From: CAZNKU01 sp964573775
GTDB lineage: Bacteria; Bacillota; Clostridia; Monoglobales; Firm-18
Reading direction: 5' to 3'
Length of the DNA stretch: 11,508 nt
Assembly: GCA_964573775.1 (NCBI GenBank)
Contig: CAZNKU010000043.1
Coordinates: forward strand, 1-11,508
Every line of letters begins with the position of its first letter. Positions within the stretch are counted from its first letter, which is position 1. The position numbers and the translations under genes were made by a program. Below the pieces are notes generated by a model, which saw nothing but the letters and a program-made list of their open reading frames with translations, ran no database searches and was not told the DNA's origin. Positions 5,889 through 11,508 of this stretch are shown in pieces.

Positions 5889-7937
5889 ATGATTAACGAC
5901 AGTATAAGTACAATTAAATCTATCGGCCCTGCAAGGGAAAAGCTTTTCAATAAAGTAGGGGTTTATACTGTCGAAGATATGCTTAAATATTATCCAAGAG
6001 CATACGAAGACCGTTCAAAAATCAAAGATATTTGTGATGTTGAAGACGGTGAAAACGTACTTATTAAAGCCTGCGCGGTTACGGTTGTGAAGAACAACCG
6101 TATTCGTCGTGGGCTTTCTTTGCAAAAACTTAAAGTTACCGACCATACGGGAGTGGTGGAAATAACCTGGTTTAATCAGGACTGGATTGCCAAAAGTTTT
6201 GATATTCAGGCAGATTATTATTTTTTTGGTGAGGTAAAGGTTAAAAATCACAGGATTGAAATGACAAACCCTGTGTATGAAAAATGTGAAAACGCACAGC
6301 TTACCAATAAAATTGTACCTATCTATCCCCTTACGGCTAATCTTACACAAAAAATTGTGCAGACCACCGTTGCGGAATGTGTTAAGGCGATTCCCGAGAT
6401 TGAAGAAACTATCCCTGATTTTATACGGGGAAAATATACCCTTTGCGGTATTGACTACGCTGTGGAAAATATACATTTTCCAAAGTCGGAGGAAAAGCAC
6501 GGTTATGCAAGAAGACGCCTTGCCTTTGAAGAACTTTTTTACCTTCAGCTTGCTATGCGTTATTTGCGTACAAGACGTAAAACTCACGAGGGTATAAAAA
6601 TTGAGGATAAAAACTACAGCTATGACTTTGTATCAGGTTTGTCATTTACGCTTACAGATGACCAGTTAAAGGTAATTGGTGAAATATCGGAGGATATGGC
6701 AGGTCAAAAGCCTATGAACAGACTTGTACAGGGTGACGTAGGTTGCGGCAAGACTGTTGTTGCCGCCACTTCAATGTATGTTGCGGTTAAAAATGGGTAT
6801 CAGGCGGCTATGATGGCACCTACGGAAATACTTGCAACACAGCATTTTGAATCCCTGCAGAATATGTTTGGAAAATACGGCATTAAAACCGTACTTTTAA
6901 CAGGCAGTATGACAGCAAAGCAAAAACGTGAGGCTTATGAACTTATAAAAAGCGGAAAAGTGGATGTAATAGTTGGTACTCACGCAGTTATACAAAAGGA
7001 AGTGGAGTTTAAAAACCTTGCTTTGGTTATAACCGACGAACAGCATCGCTTTGGTGTAAAGCAACGTTCCGCATTGGCGGAAAAGGGTGAACACCCACAT
7101 ATGCTGGTTATGACCGCAACACCAATACCGAGAACTTTGGCGCTGATTTTATACGGTGATTTGGACGTTTCGTCAATTAAGCAGTTGCCACCGGGCAGAA
7201 AGCCTGTGGATACCTTTGCGGTGGACGAAAAAATGCGTACCCGAATAAATAATTTTATGTTAAAGCAAATCGGCGAGGGCAGACAGGTTTACATAGTGTG
7301 TCCTATGGTCGAGGAATCCGAAACAATGGAGGACTTAAAGGCTGTTACTGACTTTGCGGAAAAACTGCAGAAAAACGTTTTTGGGAACTACGTTGTAGGC
7401 GTAGTTCACGGCAAAATGCCTGCAAAGGAAAAGGACAGAATAATGACAGAATTTTACAAAGGTAATATCCATGTCCTTGTAAGTACAACGGTTATAGAGG
7501 TAGGCGTAAACGTGCCTAATGCAAATACAATGGTTATTGAAAATGCGGAGCGTTTCGGTCTTTCACAGCTTCATCAGCTACGAGGAAGAGTAGGGAGAGG
7601 TGAATATCAGTCCTACTGCATAATGTTCTGCGACTGGGGCGGTGAGGTTGTCCGTGAGCGTATGAAGATTATGACGGAAACAAACGACGGTTTTGTAATT
7701 TCGGAAAAAGACCTGCAAATTCGCGGACCTGGCGAATTTTTCGGAACACGTCAGCACGGCTTGCCGGAATTTAAAATTGCTAATATTTATGAGGATACAG
7801 ACATCCTTGTTTCATCAGGTCAGGCGGCGGAATATGTTATGAAAAACAGCAAAGATATGTCCCCTGCTGACAGAAAAATGATAAAAGCAGGACTAAGTAA
7901 GATTTTTGATAAAATGGACACGGTTAATTTTAATTAA
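5889..7937 (+). CDS. recG: ATP-dependent DNA helicase RecG
   Basis: RecG is a superfamily 2 helicase that reverses stalled replication forks and processes branched recombination intermediates. The 682-residue product is full length. An N-terminal region with SIGPAREKLF (11-20) and the OB-fold wedge domain (about 55-150) bind branched DNA. The motor has Walker A GDVGCGKT (282-289), Walker B DEQH (383-386) and motif III TATPIPRT (409-416). It also has motif VI QLRGRVGRG and the RecG C-terminal signature IRGPGEFFGTRQHG. These features separate it from PriA and Mfd. GGGG (5880-5883) precedes the ATG by 5 nt, and the gap after fakA is 9 bp, so the two are co-transcribed. It is the last gene of the operon, with a terminator about 40 nt downstream. 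In Bacillus, recG is followed by fapR and plsX; here it is not. Confidence 0.97.
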   Translation: MINDSISTIKSIGPAREKLFNKVGVYTVEDMLKYYPRAYEDRSKIKDICDVEDGENVLIKACAVTVVKNNRIRRGLSLQKLKVTDHTGVVEITWFNQDWIAKSFDIQADYYFFGEVKVKNHRIEMTNPVYEKCENAQLTNKIVPIYPLTANLTQKIVQTTVAECVKAIPEIEETIPDFIRGKYTLCGIDYAVENIHFPKSEEKHGYARRRLAFEELFYLQLAMRYLRTRRKTHEGIKIEDKNYSYDFVSGLSFTLTDDQLKVIGEISEDMAGQKPMNRLVQGDVGCGKTVVAATSMYVAVKNGYQAAMMAPTEILATQHFESLQNMFGKYGIKTVLLTGSMTAKQKREAYELIKSGKVDVIVGTHAVIQKEVEFKNLALVITDEQHRFGVKQRSALAEKGEHPHMLVMTATPIPRTLALILYGDLDVSSIKQLPPGRKPVDTFAVDEKMRTRINNFMLKQIGEGRQVYIVCPMVEESETMEDLKAVTDFAEKLQKNVFGNYVVGVVHGKMPAKEKDRIMTEFYKGNIHVLVSTTVIEVGVNVPNANTMVIENAERFGLSQLHQLRGRVGRGEYQSYCIMFCDWGGEVVRERMKIMTETNDGFVISEKDLQIRGPGEFFGTRQHGLPEFKIANIYEDTDILVSSGQAAEYVMKNSKDMSPADRKMIKAGLSKIFDKMDTVNFN

Positions 7938-7976
7938 AAATTATAAAAAATGGTTTCTGAATATGGTTGAGGGTTG

Positions 7977-8000
7977 AGGTGTTTTTCAAAACACTTTTTT
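7977..8000 (+). terminator. Intrinsic terminator after recG
   Basis: GTGTTTT (7979-7985) pairs perfectly with AAAACAC (7988-7994), with two further outer pairs possible (G-U and A-U). Six T residues follow (7995-8000). The formal loop of two bases means the top pairs must open. It lies 40 nt after the recG stop and before the AraC-type gene, so it should end the yloU-fakA-recG transcript. Confidence 0.75.
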
Positions 8001-8046
8001 ATAACATCAGACATATTATTTGTAATGCCGGTCGGGAGGTTTGTTT

Positions 8047-8841
8047 ATGGAAAGTCCTTTGGAAGTTAATAAGTTTTGTTCATACCATCATTATCACCTG
8101 GGAAAGGAATATTTCTTTGATGGGCATTGTCACAAGTCCTGGGAAATTAACATTATAGTAAAAGGTGCCTTAAGATTTACATATGATGACCGTGTTGTAA
8201 CGTTGCGTAAAAATATGCTGGTAATATGTGAAAACGATATCTTTCACCGTAATTGTGTGTGGTCAGAGCACGGTGCAGAAATTTTTGTATATCAGTTTTA
8301 TACAGACCACATTCCTCACAGTGAAAAACCCAGGGTTTATGAGCTGGATGAAAAAAATCTCTTTTTAACAAAGCTTATTGCGGAGGAGGCAGAAAAGAAT
8401 GCAGAAAAAACAAAGCCCGACGGTCTGTACTCCGCCAATTTAAACTATCAGGCACACACCTTGCTGGAGCTTTTACTTATAAGACTTACGGAAAATGAAA
8501 ATACCGTAGATTTTGAAATAAGCTCCGATGAAAAGATATACAGAACGGCAATAAATTATATGAAGGAAAATATAACAGAAAACATATGTATTAGTGATAT
8601 TGCAAAGCTTTGCCATGTGGGACCCACAAAAATTAAAAATGTGTTTTCTCAGTTTACAGGAGAGGCAATTATGACGCATTTTTACAATATGAAGATAAAC
8701 GAGGCAAAAAAACTTCTGGAAAACGGAATGACCGTAGGAGAAGTAAGCGATGCCCTTGGTTATTCATCGCAGGCATATTTTACAACCTGCTTTAAAAAAA
8801 TTACGGGAATACCACCTAAGGAATACAGAAAAGGAGCGTAA
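8047..8841 (+). CDS. AraC-family transcriptional regulator with N-terminal cupin
   Basis: This 264-residue protein is probably a ligand-responsive regulator. The N-terminal AraC-type cupin domain (about residues 10-95) contains GHCHKSWEINIIVKG (26-40), typical of sugar- or small-molecule-binding AraC proteins. The C-terminal DNA-binding domain (about 165-264) has two helix-turn-helix units: ISDIAKLCHVGPTKIKNVF (182-200) and VGEVSDALGYSSQAYFTTCF (230-249). It ends in the family signature KKITGIPPKEYR. I chose the ATG at 8047 because GGGAGG (8034-8039) lies 7 nt upstream; an in-frame TTG at 8041 touches that site. TATTAT (8014-8019) is a possible -10 but has no good -35. The gene stands alone between two terminators, with no adjacent sugar or transport genes, so neither target nor ligand can be inferred. 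Confidence 0.9.
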   Translation: MESPLEVNKFCSYHHYHLGKEYFFDGHCHKSWEINIIVKGALRFTYDDRVVTLRKNMLVICENDIFHRNCVWSEHGAEIFVYQFYTDHIPHSEKPRVYELDEKNLFLTKLIAEEAEKNAEKTKPDGLYSANLNYQAHTLLELLLIRLTENENTVDFEISSDEKIYRTAINYMKENITENICISDIAKLCHVGPTKIKNVFSQFTGEAIMTHFYNMKINEAKKLLENGMTVGEVSDALGYSSQAYFTTCFKKITGIPPKEYRKGA

Positions 8842-8854
8842 TCGCTCCTTTTTT
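8829..8854. terminator. Terminator hairpin shared by araC-type gene and convergent ypeB
   Basis: AAAAGGAGCG (8829-8838) pairs perfectly over 10 bp with CGCTCCTTTT (8843-8852). The 4-nt loop contains part of the regulator's stop codon (TAA 8839-8841). On the + strand a run of T extends from 8849 to 8854. On the - strand the stem begins 4 nt after the ypeB stop but ends in only four T residues, so termination is stronger for the + strand gene. Confidence 0.88.
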
Positions 8855-8855
8855 C

Positions 8856-10169
8856 TTATACAGTAAGATTTCCGTTTGCGTCTTCTATATACAGCAGTAT
8901 TTCCTCCTCGTGTCCCGTTTGGGTGTTTACATATATAAGAAAGGTTTTGTCGCTATGCTTTGCTTTTATTTCGTAGCACCAGCATTCTGTACCGTTATCC
9001 CTTGGAATGCATGCCATATTTACCTTTTCAACCTCAAGGTCGGAATTTAAATTTGCAAGTGCATTTTCTTCCGTAACTACAGGGTCTGGCACATTGCGTT
9101 TTTTGTGGTTGAACAGATATCCGTTTGATTCAAAGCCACATATTGTACCGTCGTGAAGAGAAACCTTTATTTTAATAAGGTCGGAATATACTGTGTAGTC
9201 ATTAACTGTATAGCCATAGGCAAAGTTTACAATGTTGCCCTCTAAAACATATCCTGTTTGTTTCATATCCTTGTATAAATTTTCTGCCAAAAAATCTGAG
9301 GCGATTTTTGCTGCATCGTTAATTTCAATTTGCGGATTTTTAACGGTTATGCTGTTTGTCATCATAACAACCTTACCACCGTTTTTGGATATTTCTATAA
9401 ATATTTTATCGTCCTTTGATGAAAACATATAGCTTGGAATATCACCTTTGGAATCTCCTGTATATTCAAGGGTTGTACCTGTGAATTTTTCGGCTTTTTC
9501 CTGTGCGTATTTTTGTGATATTTCGGGATGTGAAAGTATTTCTGACTTTCTGTTTAAAATATGTTCTGCAAATGGGCCGTCATATATAATTGTAGGGTAG
9601 TCTTCAAAGCTTTTTTCTATTGTTCCCAGACCTTCATTTAATTTTAACTGACTGTCGTCGGAAAATGCGGACTTTACAAGTTTTTCGGAAAGCCGAAGAT
9701 TCCCGTCCATAAATTCGTTTTCCATTTCCTTAAGGTCGTTGTTCAGTGAATTTGAATATTTTACCAAAGTAGATATTTGTGACCGCTCGTCATCTGTTAT
9801 TGCTTCACCGTTTAATAATTTTTTTGTAAGAGTATGCACATAGTCGCTTACCTGAGTTATAAATGCCGAGGTTTTTTCAAGCTCTGCAGTTGCGACGGGG
9901 AGTTGGCCAAGTGCAGATTTTGCAAGTGCCGTTTCCGACCACAGTTGTTCAGATAGCTCTGCAAGCTGAAGATAGTCGTTGGATACCAGAGCTTTGTTTA
10001 AAATTACGTCTATATTTCCTGCATAATCTACCAGCTCCACAAAGGCTCTTTGGTATGTGGCTTGTATGTTCTGCCGATACATTTCACTTTTTCTGTACTG
10101 ATAAACGCTTGCAGTTGTTGTAATTATTGCGATTACAGACACAACAATCAGTATTCGTTTTGTATTCAA
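8856..10169 (-). CDS. ypeB: Spore germination protein YpeB
   Basis: YpeB is a spore protein needed to place and stabilise the cortex-lytic enzyme SleB, and is degraded on germination. The 437-residue product is close to the Bacillus protein in length (about 450). It has a short N-terminal membrane anchor (residues 5-23) and a long helical region (about 28-165). The hallmark YPTIIYDGPFAEHI follows at 191-204, then three PepSY-like repeats (about 215-275, 282-350 and 362-430). NHKKRNVPDP at 354-363 is typical of YpeB. The start is TTG at 10169, with AGGAG 7 nt upstream on the - strand overlapping the stop of the GerC gene; no better start exists before Met30. It is the last gene of the germination operon, 4 nt after gerC. 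No sleB is visible next to it, which is unusual. Confidence 0.93.
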   Translation of the reverse strand: MNTKRILIVVSVIAIITTTASVYQYRKSEMYRQNIQATYQRAFVELVDYAGNIDVILNKALVSNDYLQLAELSEQLWSETALAKSALGQLPVATAELEKTSAFITQVSDYVHTLTKKLLNGEAITDDERSQISTLVKYSNSLNNDLKEMENEFMDGNLRLSEKLVKSAFSDDSQLKLNEGLGTIEKSFEDYPTIIYDGPFAEHILNRKSEILSHPEISQKYAQEKAEKFTGTTLEYTGDSKGDIPSYMFSSKDDKIFIEISKNGGKVVMMTNSITVKNPQIEINDAAKIASDFLAENLYKDMKQTGYVLEGNIVNFAYGYTVNDYTVYSDLIKIKVSLHDGTICGFESNGYLFNHKKRNVPDPVVTEENALANLNSDLEVEKVNMACIPRDNGTECWCYEIKAKHSDKTFLIYVNTQTGHEEEILLYIEDANGNLTV

Positions 10170-10173
10170 AATA

Positions 10174-11226
10174 TCACTCCTTGTCTAATGTTTGGGCATT
10201 GCGCTTTATTTTTATGTCGGTACGAACTGTGTATGTGGCATTTTCAAACAGTTTTTGCCAGTTTTCTTTTTCCCAACTTTGCATTGTAAGGTAATTTACC
10301 TTTGCAAGCTTATGGAATTCAAGTATGTCAGCCTTGTAACTGTCTGAACATTTGTTCAGGAAATTTTTGATATCCTTTTCTATTTTAGCTTTTGCATATT
10401 TTTCTGTATTTTTTGAATCTGCATTTGTTTCCGACCATACTATGTTTCCCTCAAGGGAAAGTTCAACGGTTATGTTTGGAGGATTTTCTGATATATTGAT
10501 TTTAAAATCACAATATGTTTTTTTAAAATTGACAACAATTCCGTTTGCAACTGTAAAATTACCATCGAATCCTGTTTTTTTTAGTAAGTTATAAATTAGT
10601 GTCTGGTTTTCATCAGCTGTGCCGCTTAGTTTAAAGTTGCTTGTTATTACCATACCGCTGTTGTTTATAATTGGTATTACACAACCTACAATGTGAGAGG
10701 GATATTTTTTTTGAATATCCTTAAGTTGTGTATCCGGCGAATACTGGGTAAATTCGTATCCTGATATATTTTCATAATACTCTGCGGGGTTTGCATCCAA
10801 TGGAATTTTCATATTTTTCATATAATCAGATGCTTTTCCCTCACACATTGCAATGTTTGTATTAGGATGAAATTCGTTGGATTTTAACATTGCATCAATT
10901 TCTTTTTCAATTCCTTTTTCAAGTACATTCCGTGAAAAAATAACCATTTTCATATGTGAATAGTCACATGTTTCGGATACCTTGGAATTTAATTTATTCA
11001 TGGCATCATATACGTTTGATGCATACACCGTTTCGGTTAAAAGTGGAGAACTGTCAGAACCGTCACCTTCAAAGGCAGAGGGCTTTATAATCTGGAAGCT
11101 GTAAGAATTTTCGTCAAATCCCACCGCTATTACAAATGCTATTCGTGAAATTTCCTTTGAATCGTAACAACCATTTAAAGAGATACATACTATAAGTGAT
11201 AGAATTAAGGCAATGATTTTTTTCAT
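10174..11226 (-). CDS. GerC-type germinant receptor lipoprotein
   Basis: GerC-family (Ger(x)C) lipoproteins are the C subunits of spore germinant receptors and sit on the outer face of the spore inner membrane. The 350-residue product starts with a lipoprotein signal, MKKIIALILSLIVCISLNGC, with the lipid-accepting Cys at residue 20. It then reads YDSKEISRIAFVIAVGFD, the family's mature N-terminus. Near the C-terminus, ILEFHKLAKVNY (301-312) with W318, W323 and VRTDIKIKRN are GerC features. I chose the ATG at 11226 because CCTCCC at 11237-11242 (GGGAGG on the - strand) lies 10 nt upstream and the signal peptide starts there; a reading from 11286 adds unrelated residues. Its ATG overlaps the permease stop by four bases (ATGA). 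Which receptor subfamily (GerA, GerB, GerK) it belongs to cannot be told. Confidence 0.9.
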   Translation of the reverse strand: MKKIIALILSLIVCISLNGCYDSKEISRIAFVIAVGFDENSYSFQIIKPSAFEGDGSDSSPLLTETVYASNVYDAMNKLNSKVSETCDYSHMKMVIFSRNVLEKGIEKEIDAMLKSNEFHPNTNIAMCEGKASDYMKNMKIPLDANPAEYYENISGYEFTQYSPDTQLKDIQKKYPSHIVGCVIPIINNSGMVITSNFKLSGTADENQTLIYNLLKKTGFDGNFTVANGIVVNFKKTYCDFKINISENPPNITVELSLEGNIVWSETNADSKNTEKYAKAKIEKDIKNFLNKCSDSYKADILEFHKLAKVNYLTMQSWEKENWQKLFENATYTVRTDIKIKRNAQTLDKE

Positions 11227-11508
11227 TTTCTTTTTGCCTCCCTGCATTTTGATACACTCAATATAACAACAGGAATAATCATACATAAAATAAGCCGAGG
11301 TATGGAAAAGTAGTTTGAATACCGTACAAGTGCGTTTATATCATCGGGCACAAATGAAATTACTGAAACTACGGTGGCAATAACATACATAAACGGTCTG
11401 TAGTTTTTGGCTTTAAACAGCCTTCCTGTAAGCATGGCTGTTATATAAAGATAGGTAGAGGAGGTAAGAAAATAGCTTAGCATCCATCCTATTGTGAAAA
11501 CAGATTCC
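11223..11508 (-). CDS. GerB-type spore germination permease, C-terminal part (5' end outside window)
   Basis: GerB subunits are APC-superfamily membrane proteins (about 360 residues, ten membrane segments) of germinant receptors. About 95 C-terminal residues are visible and the frame is open to the window edge. An apparent Met at 11483 is internal, since the upstream residues ESVFTIGW continue the conserved membrane segment. Two or three hydrophobic segments can be seen: around IGWMLSYFLTSSTYLY, around PFMYVIATVVSVISFV and around IPRLILCMIIPVVIL. A basic tail, KCREAKRK, follows. The last segment followed by a short Lys/Arg tail, and the direct ATGA overlap with the GerC lipoprotein, are typical of gerB. 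The gene upstream (often gerA) is out of view. Confidence 0.85.
   Translation of the reverse strand, partial: ESVFTIGWMLSYFLTSSTYLYITAMLTGRLFKAKNYRPFMYVIATVVSVISFVPDDINALVRYSNYFSIPRLILCMIIPVVILSVSKCREAKRK

Noticed and set aside
6015..6587. 190-residue antisense frame inside recG
   Set aside because: It is fully covered by the conserved RecG wedge domain on the + strand and its translation shows no domain pattern.
7967..8158. Small + strand frame spanning the recG terminator
   Set aside because: It crosses a terminator and overlaps the AraC-type gene in another frame; no ribosome binding site or recognisable sequence.
11227..11286. Longer GerC reading from 11286
   Set aside because: The extra 20 residues precede a textbook lipoprotein signal and overlap the permease gene; GGGAGG and the ATGA overlap support 11226.
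1..11508. CRISPR array, insertion sequence, integrase or defence genes
   Set aside because: No regularly spaced direct repeats, transposase or integrase motifs, or terminal inverted repeats around a gene were seen; all sizeable genes have ordinary housekeeping or sporulation assignments.

Overview
The window looks like a chromosomal segment of a low-GC, Gram-positive, endospore-forming anaerobe of the class Clostridia. This rests on the AT-rich DNA, strong Shine-Dalgarno sequences, the yloU-fakA-recG gene order typical of Firmicutes, and spore-germination genes (a GerB-like permease, a GerC-like lipoprotein and YpeB). The sequence alone does not fix the genus. Nothing looks like a phage, transposon, CRISPR array or defence island. 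The window is mostly conserved housekeeping genes, with a few unusual arrangements.

Layout, left to right. (1) 1-729: the 3' part of trpB on the + strand, closed by a clear intrinsic terminator, with no trpA after it. (2) 743-2930: a + strand operon with a good sigma-A-type promoter. It encodes a TcdA/ThiF-family tRNA dehydratase, an overlapping TtcA-type PP-loop tRNA thiolase, and a small membrane-anchored protein of unknown role. (3) 2913-3625: on the - strand, two overlapping half-length TauE/SafE permease genes. Their promoter carries a long near-perfect palindrome. (4) 3626-3876: a 251-bp divergent intergenic region with several inverted repeats. (5) 3877-8000: a + strand operon of an Asp23/YloU protein, the fatty acid kinase FakA and the helicase RecG, ending in a terminator. 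(6) 8047-8854: a lone AraC-family regulator, sharing a terminator hairpin with the convergent operon. (7) 8856-11508: a - strand germination operon reading GerB-like permease (cut by the window edge), GerC-like lipoprotein, then YpeB.

How the genes fit together. The TcdA and TtcA homologues both belong to families that modify the tRNA anticodon loop (t6A37 to ct6A37, and s2C32). They overlap by 16 bp, so they are probably translated together. YloU, FakA and RecG form a common Firmicutes cluster. FakA phosphorylates fatty acids held by FakB-type carriers, none of which is in view. The germination operon joins parts of a germinant receptor to YpeB, usually the partner of the cortex hydrolase SleB. 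No sleB lies in the visible part. I did not find a clearly new biological system. The points most worth checking are the ger-ypeB arrangement, the palindrome at the split TauE promoter, and the structured leader before yloU.
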